A stretch of 24,693 nt of DNA, from positions 1-24,693 of IMG/VR virus record IMGVR_UViG_3300009785_000085; one strand, 5' to 3'. Made by a program: the position numbers and the translations under genes. The notes below the pieces were generated by a model, which was given only the letters and a program-made list of their open reading frames with translations, searched no databases and was not told where the DNA came from. The stretch is from a virus. Of the stretch, positions 13,586-19,970 are shown one piece after another (positions within the stretch are counted from its first letter, which is position 1; each line of letters begins with the position of its first letter).

Positions 13586-14296
13586 TTAATTTGTCCTAAG
13601 TTTTAGGAGGTTATAGCATTCGGAGTATTTCTCTTTTGCTTTGCTTTTGTATTTTTCTTTAAATAGTTTATATAGTTTTTTTCTGTATTGATATTCAGTC
13701 TCGCATTCTGCGTAGTATTTCTCGCAAAACCTCTTGCCTTTACCTTTAAAGTAATTGACGTTATCTGCGGCGTCCCCTGCGATCATCTGCTCATAGAAAT
13801 TGTATAAGGCTTGATCTTCTGATATATCGTAGATCTCTCTATGTTTATAATGGTAGTTATATAATAGGCAAGGAAATTGCTTATAATCTTTATCGATGCT
13901 CACTATCATTACGTTTGATCTACCATCCTCTTCGCTTAGTTTTTTCCAATATCTTGCTACCATGTCGTCTGTTTCTACTCCGTACCCAACTATGCTATCG
14001 TATTGAGTCTTAACATAGTCATGCATTTCGAACAATAGAGGCGGTTTCTCGTACGTTCTGTTTTCTTTATATTGATTCCCTATAAACTTTCTGAAGTTGC
14101 CTCTAGAGCCGTTAAATGTTATAACCTTCTCGATCGTGTACATCTCTTCTAGGGAGTTTACTATACTCATAAACTGTTCGTCGAATTTGTTACGAGCTTC
14201 CGATATATCTGTTTGATGGTAATCATCTTCTGGTGTCTCTCTTTTCTTACAACAACTAGCATATACTAGACTGTCGGCGTCTACTAGTAAAATCAT
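13586..14296 (-). CDS. 5'-3' exonuclease, FEN/PIN-fold
   Basis: A 236-residue nuclease with the acidic residues of the flap endonuclease family: Asp6 and Asp8 in LLVDADSLVY, Glu109-Asp110-Asp111 in GVETDDMVARYW, Asp135 and Asp137 in VSIDKDYKQFP, and Asp175/Asp178 in AGDAADNV followed by a Lys/Gly-rich helix-hairpin-helix-like part (YFKGKGKRF). The segment YKENR at 76-80 corresponds to the basic helical-arch region in T5/T4 exonucleases. The role would be RNA primer removal or DNA resection during replication and recombination. The start overlaps the upstream 59-residue ORF by ATGA. Confidence 0.85.
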   Translation of the reverse strand: MILLVDADSLVYASCCKKRETPEDDYHQTDISEARNKFDEQFMSIVNSLEEMYTIEKVITFNGSRGNFRKFIGNQYKENRTYEKPPLLFEMHDYVKTQYDSIVGYGVETDDMVARYWKKLSEEDGRSNVMIVSIDKDYKQFPCLLYNYHYKHREIYDISEDQALYNFYEQMIAGDAADNVNYFKGKGKRFCEKYYAECETEYQYRKKLYKLFKEKYKSKAKEKYSECYNLLKLRTN

Positions 14297-14472
14297 ATGT
14301 TTTTAATTAATTTCCTTATTCCTTTATAAGCAACTTGGCATAATTCATTTTCGTTTGATCCCATTTCAATAGAACCTTTTGTTATAGTATAAATTTCTAG
14401 TATTAGTTTTCTAATTTCTGGATATTTTTCTATGTTGTGAATACAACAATTGGATAAGTGATATAGTCTCAT
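14293..14472 (-). CDS. Hypothetical protein (59 aa)
   Basis: ORF from the ATG at 14472 to TGA at 14295-14293, starting MRLYHLSNCCIHNIEKYPEI. It is helical and basic at the C-terminus (YKGIRKLIKNI), with Cys9, Cys10 and Cys45. Both ends overlap neighbours by ATGA (14469-14831 gene upstream, exonuclease downstream), which argues that it is translated. No family recognised. Confidence 0.58.
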   Translation of the reverse strand: MRLYHLSNCCIHNIEKYPEIRKLILEIYTITKGSIEMGSNENELCQVAYKGIRKLIKNI

Positions 14473-14831
14473 AAGTCGTTTAGTTTATCTAGAGTGCCTT
14501 CAAATAATGGTATCTCTTTTGTTTCTGTTTTGTCTTCAGGATCTAGCTCTTTTAATTCGTCTTTTATTTTGTCTAAATACCACTCCTGCATTTTGGCGTT
14601 TTCCTTTACCACTTGATTTATAATAAATGGTAGATCTTTAAATAGCTGATCTGTATTATATACTAGCCAATTTGAATCGTCTGAGTCTCCGTATCCAAAG
14701 TGCATCTCTCCGTCGCTGCATTCTAAATGATGCGTCTCGTGTATGTATGTGTGTTTTTTCTCTGCTCTAGCTTCTAGCAAATCGCCTTCTAACTCTGTAA
14801 TTCTTTGTTGTAGTGTTTCTGTTGAACTCAT
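14469..14831 (-). CDS. Hypothetical coiled-coil protein (120 aa)
   Basis: A 120-residue acidic protein. Residues 1-26 form a likely coiled coil (ETLQQRITELEGDLLEARAE). The middle contains HETHHLECSDGEMHFGYGDS with several His and acidic residues, and residues 80-120 are again helical and acidic. Both ends overlap neighbours by ATGA. The His-rich HETHH sequence could bind metal, but it does not fit the HExxH zinc peptidase motif. Function unknown. Confidence 0.6.
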   Translation of the reverse strand: MSSTETLQQRITELEGDLLEARAEKKHTYIHETHHLECSDGEMHFGYGDSDDSNWLVYNTDQLFKDLPFIINQVVKENAKMQEWYLDKIKDELKELDPEDKTETKEIPLFEGTLDKLNDL

Positions 14832-14980
14832 CCTTTTAGTGTTATGTTTATTTTTAAAAAGTTTTTTTCCCTATCTGTTTTTTTTATTTGATAGTTAATT
14901 ATTACGTCAGTAATCTGCGGATCTATATCACTCATTTCTTGAATGGTATTTTTGATATACATTAATTCTTTTGCAGTCAT
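14828..14980 (-). CDS. Hypothetical protein (50 aa)
   Basis: ORF of 50 residues from the ATG at 14980, starting MTAKELMYIKNTIQEMSDID and ending NFLKINITLKG. It has a helix followed by two predicted strands. The ATG overlaps the TAA of the upstream gene (TAATG) and the TGA overlaps the next ATG (ATGA), so it fits exactly in the coupled chain. No family recognised. Confidence 0.57.
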   Translation of the reverse strand: MTAKELMYIKNTIQEMSDIDPQITDVIINYQIKKTDREKNFLKINITLKG

Positions 14981-15240
14981 TATATAGCTTCTACTAAGCA
15001 CTCCTCGAAAATCATGATACCGTTATCTCCTGAAAACTGTAGCTCAGTATATTCGTTGCCGTCTGTTCCTTTAAGGCACATAACAGTTACTTTACCGCCC
15101 TCGTGCATTTCTAAGTCATTATAAAAAACATCTGAGTGCTTTTCCCTCATCCATTCTAGTAATCTAATTTCCAGTAAATTCTTAGATAATTCTACGTTTA
15201 TCATAATTCCTGATTGATCGTTTTGAAATAATTTTGTCAT
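14980..15240 (-). CDS. Hypothetical protein (86 aa)
   Basis: An 86-residue protein, MTKLFQNDQSGIMINVELSK and onward. It is acidic and mixed helix/strand, with a segment EGGKVTVMCLKGTDGNEYTE in the middle. It is the first gene behind the promoter-like region at 15263-15293 and has AAACAGAAC one base before the ATG. As first gene of the operon that leads into the exonuclease and modification cassette it could be regulatory, but no DNA-binding motif is seen. Confidence 0.6.
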   Translation of the reverse strand: MTKLFQNDQSGIMINVELSKNLLEIRLLEWMREKHSDVFYNDLEMHEGGKVTVMCLKGTDGNEYTELQFSGDNGIMIFEECLVEAI

Positions 15241-15262
15241 TGTTCTGTTTTTAAATTATACG

Positions 15263-15293
15263 CTAATATATAACAAAAAAGGTTACGATACAA
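15263..15293 (-). promoter_or_regulatory. Promoter of the exonuclease/modification operon
   Basis: Minus strand has TTG at 15293-15291, a 20-nt spacer and TATATTAG at 15270-15263, one mismatch from TAnnTTTG. Spacer length and the upstream 29-nt block match the better promoter at 7115-7145. The leader to the ATG at 15240 would be about 16-20 nt. Confidence 0.55.
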
Positions 15294-15310
15294 AAAATTC
15301 AATAACTATT
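15282..15310. repeat. 29-nt block shared by two promoters, copy 2
   Basis: This copy is identical to 7134-7162 at 24 of 29 positions. It overlaps the stop of the 69-residue gene (15306-15308) and includes the -33 TTG. The conserved outer part ATAACTATT (15302-15310) is identical in both copies, while the opposite half-site is GTTAC instead of GTTAT. Confidence 0.55.
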
Positions 15311-15515
15311 TACTATTATCCCATACAATATTTATGTCCTTAATCCATCTATTAATCAATTTAGGGTTGCATGTGCAGGGTTTATAAAACGTATGCTTGT
15401 AATATCTTGAGTGTAAGTCGCATACCAAGTCAAATTCGGTTGCACTAATGACATCGTTTTTACCCATTCTAAATTGTTTCCAGTTTTTATGATCATTTTT
15501 TTCAAATTTTACCAT
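15306..15515 (-). CDS. Hypothetical protein (69 aa)
   Basis: A 69-residue protein, MVKFEKNDHKNWKQFRMGKN and onward. It has DLVCDLHSRYYKHTFYKPCTCNP around residues 29-51, giving Cys and His residues that might hold a metal, and ends with a Trp-rich helix. The start overlaps the stop of the 48-residue gene by 7 nt. I recall no family. The upstream gene is a PD-(D/E)XK nuclease, two positions away. Confidence 0.58.
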   Translation of the reverse strand: MVKFEKNDHKNWKQFRMGKNDVISATEFDLVCDLHSRYYKHTFYKPCTCNPKLINRWIKDINIVWDNSK

Positions 15516-15655
15516 CTTTTAATTTTTAAATTGTTTAGCTTATTTCGTCTTTTACCGCATTGGCAATCTGTGCCTTTTGCCTCATGGTATTTATCAACGA
15601 TATATTTAATGCCTGTGTATTTTGTTATGTAATAAATTGCGTCTCCTAGTTTCAT
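15509..15655 (-). CDS. Small conserved phage protein (48 aa)
   Basis: ORF of 48 residues from the ATG at 15655 to TAA at 15511-15509. The sequence MKLGDAIYYITKYTGIKYIV is followed by CQCGKRRNKLN. Short proteins with this IxYIxKxTGIK...C-x-C-x-K-R-x-x-L-N pattern are, as I recall, widespread in Bacteroidota phages and prophages, without known function. The ATG overlaps the TGA of the nuclease gene (ATGA). Confidence 0.7.
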   Translation of the reverse strand: MKLGDAIYYITKYTGIKYIVDKYHEAKGTDCQCGKRRNKLNNLKIKRW

Positions 15656-16077
15656 AGTGTTTTATATTTATACAATAATTCCTTTTTTATTAGATATGCC
15701 TTTTTAGATTTTGTGTCTCCTTTGCCAGTAAATATTGCATATTTTAGTTTGTTCTGTAGTATGCATTTCTTAATGTTATTTACTAGAAACCAGTTATATA
15801 TATTGCCGTCATATATTACCCACCACTTAGCTTTAGATGTGCTTAATGCTGAGGGTTTGTTATTGAATTCGACTTCGATAACTATATTATTAGTGTATAA
15901 GCTCTTCTGATCAGACTTAACCTCAACGCCGTAATTTAATTCAGGAACGAATATGTCCCATTCCTTGCAATAACCGTCGATCATGTAAGCCTTTGGATAT
16001 TTTCTTTTGATTTTATCTAGTACATAAGACTCGTAAATTTTACCTGCTTCTAGATCTCTTTTAAATGTGTTTGTCAT
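15652..16077 (-). CDS. PD-(D/E)XK superfamily nuclease
   Basis: A 141-residue protein. The active-site signature is WDIFVPELNYGVEVKSD: Asp41, Glu52 and Lys54 fit the D...ExK of this fold. After it come NIVIEVEFNNKPSALSTSKA and KAKWWVIYDGN, where the WWVIYDG strand is typical of small phage and restriction-like endonucleases of the group. The protein could act as a Holliday-junction resolvase, recombination exonuclease or DNA-degrading enzyme. The neighbours (NinG-like, SSB-like, annealing protein, ATPase) favour replication or recombination. It overlaps the sigma-like gene by ATGA. Confidence 0.75.
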   Translation of the reverse strand: MTNTFKRDLEAGKIYESYVLDKIKRKYPKAYMIDGYCKEWDIFVPELNYGVEVKSDQKSLYTNNIVIEVEFNNKPSALSTSKAKWWVIYDGNIYNWFLVNNIKKCILQNKLKYAIFTGKGDTKSKKAYLIKKELLYKYKTL

Positions 16078-16577
16078 AGGATCTTTTTTAGTTTATCCTT
16101 TACTTTTTTATATGTAAAATATAAAGCATAGTAATTGATGTTTGATTTCCTAGAAAACTCTGCTATTTTTTCGCCGCCGTTTATGATCTCAAAGACTCTT
16201 CGATCGTACCAGTGCATTTTTTTAAGCTCGTCTGTTACTTTTTGATATGTCTCAATATAATTGACATCATTATATAAGTAATTAAGATCGCCATTCTCTT
16301 CTAGATGGTCTTCTAAGCAGATAACTTGTACATTCTTTCCTTTACGCTTTAAGTCAATAAATAACGTCTTTAGAGTCTTAAAAATGTAATAGTAGTTGAT
16401 CTCTCCTTCGTCATTATATATGATGTCTAGCTTACCCTTTTCGAGTTGTAGTTGTATTTTAATATACATCTCTTGGGTAATATCTTCTGCTATTCTTTTT
16501 GTACATCCGAAGGTCTGTACTATTTCAATCCATGTGTGATGCTTTTTTGCGATCAAAATTAATGTTTCTCTAGTCAT
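16074..16577 (-). CDS. Sigma-factor-like transcription protein
   Basis: A 167-residue protein similar in layout to small sigma-70-type factors. Residues 30-41 (AEDITQEMYIKI) match the region 2 pattern of ECF-like sigma factors (AEDITQE.F). Residues 62-81 (YYYIFKTLKTLFIDLKRKGK) fit the region 2.3-2.4 helix. Residues 126-163 (RRVFEIINGGEKIAEFSRKS onward) resemble a region 4 helix-turn-helix. I recall similar proteins in marine Bacteroidota phages annotated as sigma factors. If it is active it would redirect host RNA polymerase to phage promoters, for example those of the late tail operon, where no TAnnTTTG promoter is seen. The gene overlaps the ATPase gene by 8 nt. Confidence 0.68.
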   Translation of the reverse strand: MTRETLILIAKKHHTWIEIVQTFGCTKRIAEDITQEMYIKIQLQLEKGKLDIIYNDEGEINYYYIFKTLKTLFIDLKRKGKNVQVICLEDHLEENGDLNYLYNDVNYIETYQKVTDELKKMHWYDRRVFEIINGGEKIAEFSRKSNINYYALYFTYKKVKDKLKKIL

Positions 16578-17415
16578 GTCTTTTTAAAGGATCGTATATG
16601 TCTCCAACTATTACGGGTAATCCTATGCTGTTGACTTGAAAGCTGAAAGTTTCGAAAGGATAACCCCTGCTTCTGCCGCATAGAACTGTAACCCAGTCCT
16701 TGTTTACGGTATTTGCCTCTAGTTGGATAACCGTCTCAGCCTTTTTTTCTAGAAAACTCCCTAGATGACCAGTACCTAATTTGGTAGATCCGAAGTTTTG
16801 ATGTATGACATTAATGATATGGCAATTATAATTTGCTGACCACTCCATTAATTTCTGAACTACTGCGTTCGACTCTTCTAAATTATTTACGTCACTTACT
16901 AGATCGGCAATACCGTCTATTATAACGAGAGATGGCTTATCTACGTTCTTAGCTAAGAAGTACTCGATGAACTCTATGCGTCGCTTATGGGCTATCGCTC
17001 GTAATCCAAAGGTATGATATTTTTTCATATCGATATTAAAATCCATATCGTGTAGTCTTTTAAAGACCTTTTGACAATGCCACAAACCTTGCTCGGTGTC
17101 GAAGTGTATTAAATGCCCTTGATCCCTATGACCTTTAATATCGCCGCCGTAGGTATTAGATCCGCTCAAATAGACTGAAGCTAATAAGGATATAAAAAAG
17201 GTTTTTTTGGTCTTTGGTGGAGCGGTTACGACCGATAAATTGCCGTATGTTCCGAGCGGTACTGCAACCTCTATGTTACCTTCTGAGTTTTGTATTATTT
17301 TTTTGCCGTATGATAAAGCTACTGGCGGGTATTCTATTTTTTCTTTTGTATTAACGTGACAATCCTCTTGAATAATCTGCATTAATAACTCGTGTTCTGT
17401 TTCTCTCTCAGTCAT
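16570..17415 (-). CDS. RecA/RepA-type AAA ATPase (AAA_25-like)
   Basis: A 281-residue ATPase if translation begins at MTERETEHELLMQII (ATG 17415). A longer frame to 17457 exists, but its extra 14 codons coincide with the hairpin of a terminator, so I chose the inner start. Motifs with numbering from this Met: Walker A-like TAPPKTKKTFF (about 64-74), in which both glycines are replaced (A at the first, K at the last); HFDTEQG, the strand with an acidic pair typical of the group; and Walker B LVIIDGIADL. The GHLGS segment near 215 is also typical. I recall similar ATPases with a [RK]KT P-loop in Bacteroidota phages and plasmids, as replicative helicase/RepA-type proteins. Function in replication is likely. 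Confidence 0.76.
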   Translation of the reverse strand: MTERETEHELLMQIIQEDCHVNTKEKIEYPPVALSYGKKIIQNSEGNIEVAVPLGTYGNLSVVTAPPKTKKTFFISLLASVYLSGSNTYGGDIKGHRDQGHLIHFDTEQGLWHCQKVFKRLHDMDFNIDMKKYHTFGLRAIAHKRRIEFIEYFLAKNVDKPSLVIIDGIADLVSDVNNLEESNAVVQKLMEWSANYNCHIINVIHQNFGSTKLGTGHLGSFLEKKAETVIQLEANTVNKDWVTVLCGRSRGYPFETFSFQVNSIGLPVIVGDIYDPLKRHD

Positions 17416-17431
17416 TTTAATTAGTAGATAT

Positions 17432-17461
17432 AAAAAAGGGTATGAATAACAACCCATACCC
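17432..17461 (-). terminator. Intrinsic terminator between SSB-like and ATPase genes
   Basis: On the minus strand GGGTATG (17461... read from right) and CATACCC, i.e. plus-strand GGGTATG at 17438-17444 and CATACCC at 17455-17461, form a perfect 7-bp stem with a 10-nt loop, followed in transcription by six U (17437-17432). It would end transcripts after the SSB-like gene, giving more SSB and annealing protein than ATPase. No clear promoter was seen between it and the ATPase start 17 nt beyond. Confidence 0.75.
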
Positions 17462-17486
17462 CTTAAATTAATATTAAGTAAGTGTT

Positions 17487-17831
17487 CTAAAACGGTAAAC
17501 CGTCATCTCCTATGTGAATTGTCTGAGAATCTGTCTTTTGTTCTATTACCTCTTCTTTAACTACTAATTGTATCATACCTTCTTTAACTGCTTTGCCACC
17601 ATTTCCATCATTAATGAAAATTACTGATCCGTTTCCTAGTGTAATTCTAGGCTTCTTAGCCTCTCGCTCTTCCTGCGTTTGACTGTCTGTAATCCAGACG
17701 TTGTTTTTAAATCTTGTTTCGTCATTAATAATAATTGTGAAATTGTAAAATACCTTGCCGTTTTTTTCTGCTTGAAATTTGTGATTAGGTATTGCTTTCA
17801 TGTCAATACTTGCGTTAATAATTGCTCCCAT
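17487..17831 (-). CDS. Single-stranded DNA-binding (SSB-like) protein
   Basis: A 114-residue protein starting MGAIINASIDMKAIPNHKFQ. The main evidence is the acidic C-terminal tip GDDGLPF, which matches the conserved DDxxPF tail through which SSB binds partner proteins. The N-terminal part has strand patterns fitting an OB fold (FYNFTIIINDETRFKNNVWI, ITLGNGSVIFIND, MIQLVVKEEV). It is short for a canonical SSB. It begins 2 nt after the putative annealing protein, which is the usual pairing in phage recombination modules. A terminator follows. Confidence 0.72.
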   Translation of the reverse strand: MGAIINASIDMKAIPNHKFQAEKNGKVFYNFTIIINDETRFKNNVWITDSQTQEEREAKKPRITLGNGSVIFINDGNGGKAVKEGMIQLVVKEEVIEQKTDSQTIHIGDDGLPF

Positions 17832-17833
17832 GT

Positions 17834-18250
17834 TTAGTTGTTTTTAATTGTTATTGGTTTCTTAAAATCTTCTGCCTCATCCTCTCCGAAAACTCCTAGC
17901 TCATAGAACCCTGTAAGTTTTAAGACTGCTCTGGACATAGCTCGTTTTTCTGCCATTTCTGCGACGTACCAACTATTATGGTTTCCGTCTTTGTAATTCG
18001 TTCCTTTTAAGGCACTTCCGAATGTTTCTACTTTGGCTTCTCCTTTACTTGCTTTCGCTTTCATAACTGAAAAATTAGTCTCGCATTTAATTACGTCATA
18101 AGTAATGTAAATTTTTTCTAATGCTTGAATTTTTTCAATCCCTTGCCTAGTAAGAATAATGTAGCCTAGCGTTTTATGCTTGAAAATATCGATCTCTCTA
18201 TTTAGATTGTACTTTTTGTACAACTCTTTTAATCTCTCTGTGTTATCCAT
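17834..18250 (-). CDS. Putative single-strand annealing protein (ERF/Rad52-like)
   Basis: A 138-residue protein. The C-terminal part has a signature shared with ERF- and Rad52-like phage proteins: VETFGSALKG then SWYVAEMAEKRAMSRAVLKL (about residues 93-112), where the MAEKRAxxRAxLKL helix is typical. The N-terminal 50 residues contain a segment with ILTRQGIEKIQ. It is short for ERF (about 200 residues), so family placement is provisional. It lies directly upstream of the SSB-like gene, and three small genes upstream share its promoter. Start is preceded by AAACAGAAC four bases before the ATG and overlaps the end of the 43-residue ORF by 8 nt. Confidence 0.65.
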   Translation of the reverse strand: MDNTERLKELYKKYNLNREIDIFKHKTLGYIILTRQGIEKIQALEKIYITYDVIKCETNFSVMKAKASKGEAKVETFGSALKGTNYKDGNHNSWYVAEMAEKRAMSRAVLKLTGFYELGVFGEDEAEDFKKPITIKNN

Positions 18251-18374
18251 TTTTGTTCTGTTTTAATTGGGTTTTTAATTTAGTAATTTCCTTTTTAAGT
18301 GCTTCAATCCTAAATTGATTATATACTATAATCTCTTGTAGTACTTCAATAGAAGCGTTAATTTTTACATCCAT
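18243..18374 (-). CDS. Small coiled-coil protein (43 aa)
   Basis: ORF of 43 residues from the ATG at 18374, starting MDVKINASIEVLQEIIVYNQ. The pattern of Ile/Leu every three to four residues with Lys/Glu between (FRIEALKKEITKLKTQLKQN) indicates a coiled coil. It overlaps the annealing protein gene by 8 nt and ends there in a different frame. Family not recognised. Confidence 0.52.
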   Translation of the reverse strand: MDVKINASIEVLQEIIVYNQFRIEALKKEITKLKTQLKQNKNG

Positions 18375-18526
18375 TCTAATGTGTTTTTATATGATTTTTT
18401 TTCTAGTAGTCTTTTGTAAAGATCGATTTGTGAGAATGCGTCTTTATGTAGTGCCGCATGAGCTAGTTGGATTTCGAGTGTAATAATCTCGGATTTTACT
18501 TGATCTAATTCTGTTTCGTGTTTCAT
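18365..18526 (-). CDS. Small helical protein (53 aa)
   Basis: ORF from the ATG at 18526 to TAA at 18367-18365, MKHETELDQVKSEIITLEIQ and onward. It is mostly helical and may be a coiled coil. It overlaps the next small ORF by 10 nt. A near match to the AAACAGAAC start motif (AAACAGAC) precedes the ATG. Function unknown. Confidence 0.52.
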   Translation of the reverse strand: MKHETELDQVKSEIITLEIQLAHAALHKDAFSQIDLYKRLLEKKSYKNTLEWM

Positions 18527-18543
18527 GTCTGTTTATTAAAAGG

Positions 18544-18723
18544 TTATATAAAGTCTTTGTATAATTCTAATTTATCTTCAAAGTTTTTTCTATCCTTTAA
18601 AGTTTTTTTAATAGAATGGATTTCATAATGTGTTTTTGTAGTCCAAACCTTCTCTTCTAAAAAATAAAGATGATCGAATAAATCTGGAGTAGACCAGTTT
18701 TCAAAAATTGTAGTGTTTTTCAT
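18544..18723 (-). CDS. Small protein (59 aa), first gene of the recombination operon
   Basis: ORF from the ATG at 18723 to TAA at 18546-18544, MKNTTIFENWSTPDLFDHLY and onward, helical, with aromatic residues and a basic middle (HYEIHSIKKTLKDRKNFEDK). It has AAATAGAAC two bases before the ATG and stands first after a promoter and a leader hairpin. No family recognised. Confidence 0.55.
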   Translation of the reverse strand: MKNTTIFENWSTPDLFDHLYFLEEKVWTTKTHYEIHSIKKTLKDRKNFEDKLELYKDFI

Positions 18724-18787
18724 GTGTTCTATTTATTATTGTTATGTAAATATAGTATAAAAAGTTTAATAAAAAAAATATAAGACG

Positions 18788-18815
18788 AAAAAAAAAGGTA
18801 AATTTAGAATCCACC
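18788..18815 (-). terminator. Leader terminator/attenuator
   Basis: The minus-strand RNA GGUGGAUU CUA AAUUUACC (18815-18797) forms an 8-bp stem with two G-U wobbles, followed by nine U (18796-18788). It lies about 28 nt after the promoter at 18843-18872 and 65 nt before the first start codon of the operon. It may act as an attenuator, or end transcription coming from the NinG-like gene. Confidence 0.65.
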
Positions 18816-18842
18816 TCTCTCTTTTTTAATAAACAGAACGAT

Positions 18843-18872
18843 CAAATATATGTAATTATATTTAATCCACAA
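18843..18872 (-). promoter_or_regulatory. Bacteroidota-type promoter of the recombination operon
   Basis: Minus strand TTG (18872-18870), spacer of 19 nt, TATATTTG (18850-18843). Box and spacing match the Bacteroidota consensus exactly. It overlaps the 3' end of the NinG-like gene. Predicted transcript starts near 18836 with a leader of roughly 110 nt. Confidence 0.75.
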
Positions 18873-19245
18873 AATTTTTGTAGTGATTTATCATTTCTTT
18901 AATTTCTGCATTATTTATTTTGATAATTCCTTGAGCTTTAATATGTAAGCGTCTAGATGTACCCGCACCGTATTTTATATCTAAGTTCTGACCGAACAAA
19001 AACTGCTCTCCATACTTAAATACATTACACCCCGCACATTGTACTTGGCAATTAATCTCATCCCATCTTGTTGAATAATGTCTACGACTTTGAAAGTGTC
19101 CGTTCTGTAGTTTTTTCCAATGATCTTTTTTACCGCAAGTAAAGCATGTGGTAATTTCGTTAACAGAATCCTTCTGTCTTATATACTGGCTAAATACTGA
19201 GTCTAATTGCTTTACTAACTTACTTCTAGATATTGCTTTCGCCAT
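18862..19245 (-). CDS. ninG: NinG-like recombination protein
   Basis: A 127-residue protein similar to the lambda NinG/Rap family, which takes part in recombination and binds branched DNA. Seen: an N-terminal basic helix (SRSKLVKQLDSVFSQYIRQK), Cys34 and Cys37 in CFTCGKK, NGHFQSRRHYSTRWDEIN with His50 and Arg residues, Cys66, then Cys70 and Cys73 in CAGCN followed by GEQFLFGQNL. The zinc-binding Cys pairs and NGHFxSR are the diagnostic motifs of the family. The family length is about 140-200 residues, so this is near the short end. Upstream 150 nt hold no gene. Confidence 0.86.
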   Translation of the reverse strand: MAKAISRSKLVKQLDSVFSQYIRQKDSVNEITTCFTCGKKDHWKKLQNGHFQSRRHYSTRWDEINCQVQCAGCNVFKYGEQFLFGQNLDIKYGAGTSRRLHIKAQGIIKINNAEIKEMINHYKNFVD

Positions 19246-19395
19246 GTTTCTTTATAGGTAAACATATAAATGTACAACAATAAATTAGGATATTCTAAAA
19301 AAAAGTAATAAATTTAATCTTTTTATAAAATTCTTAGAAAAATTCTTTTAAATATATATAGATAAAAGTAATATAGTCGGTACTTTATGAAGCCC
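19246..19395 (-). other. AT-rich intergenic region, no gene seen
   Basis: 150 nt between the 3TM holin-like gene and the NinG-like gene. It is strongly AT-rich, has no ORF of note and no clear TAnnTTTG with a TTG at proper distance; TATGTTTA and TACATTTA close to the NinG start are partial matches. A direct repeat AAAATTCTT occurs twice near 19327-19349. It may hold a promoter of another type. Confidence 0.4.
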
Positions 19396-19818
19396 TTATT
19401 TGCCGATCGCTTTTAGTTTCTCAAACCCTCTACTGCCGAAGTAAGCTGCTACTATTAAAGACAGAAGTCCTGTAATACTATCCAAAGGGTATTCTAAAAA
19501 CCATCCTATAATATAAGATACTGAAAAAAAGACTAAGGTAAGTGGTCTAACATTCTTTGATAACCAACTATCTGATTTCATGTCCGAATCCCATCTCTTA
19601 CTAATCTCCTGAGTCTCTATAATATCCATTTTAAGAAGCTCTAAAGCGGTTTCTTTGTCTTTAGGGCTGAGTACTTCGTCTTTTACTATTAACCCTTTAA
19701 TGAGCTTTAAAACAGTAGACGTTGGGCTTATAGCAGAGGTTATGTCAAAGATATGTGGAGCAACCTTCATTAAGAAGCTGCCTACTTTAGTTTCTGAAAA
19801 CTTCTTTTTAGGCTTCAT
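19396..19818 (-). CDS. Holin-like membrane protein (3TM type)
   Basis: A 140-residue protein. Residues 1-85 are soluble and helical, with SDSWLSKNVRPLTLVFF from about 88; S/D-x-W-x-S/K-x-x-R-P is a typical entry to holin families with two or three spans. Two hydrophobic segments follow (LTLVFFSVSYIIGWFLEY and ITGLLSLIVAAYFGS), with a possible third weaker one near residues 20-45 (PHIFDITSAISPTSTVLKLI). It would form holes in the inner membrane for release of endolysin. It lies one gene after a conserved protein and two after the M15 peptidase, and overlaps the small membrane protein gene by ATGA. Confidence 0.7.
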   Translation of the reverse strand: MKPKKKFSETKVGSFLMKVAPHIFDITSAISPTSTVLKLIKGLIVKDEVLSPKDKETALELLKMDIIETQEISKRWDSDMKSDSWLSKNVRPLTLVFFSVSYIIGWFLEYPLDSITGLLSLIVAAYFGSRGFEKLKAIGK

Positions 19819-19970
19819 TTCTTTTTGTTTTTATTAAGCAAATACCATTTCTGTATTGTGTAACCAATAGTAACACTTACTAAAAGGATTTTTAAAACGA
19901 CATCTATATTTGTCAAGGATATTCCGAAAGTTCCTGCATTAATCAATATTGTATTATAGTCTTGTTTCAT
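19815..19970 (-). CDS. Small membrane protein, lysis-associated (51 aa)
   Basis: ORF from the ATG at 19970 to TGA at 19817-19815, starting MKQDYNTILINAGTFGISLT. A membrane span follows (VVLKILLVSVTIGYTIQKWY) with a basic tail (LLNKNKKK). Its ATG overlaps the stop of the upstream gene (ATGA) and its stop overlaps the ATG of the 3TM holin-like gene. I recall similar 50-residue membrane proteins next to lysis genes in marine Bacteroidota phages. It could be a holin partner or antiholin. Confidence 0.63.
   Translation of the reverse strand: MKQDYNTILINAGTFGISLTNIDVVLKILLVSVTIGYTIQKWYLLNKNKKK

Noticed and set aside
14724-14740. HETHH as a zinc metallopeptidase motif in the 120-residue protein
   Set aside because: HExxH requires a His three residues after the Glu with two residues between; HETHH formally fits, but the protein is too small, has no third ligand helix, and the motif is in a loop-like, low-complexity acidic context.
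19325-19350. Possible terminator hairpin after the holin gene
   Set aside because: The two AAAATTCTT elements are direct, not inverted, repeats, so no stem forms.
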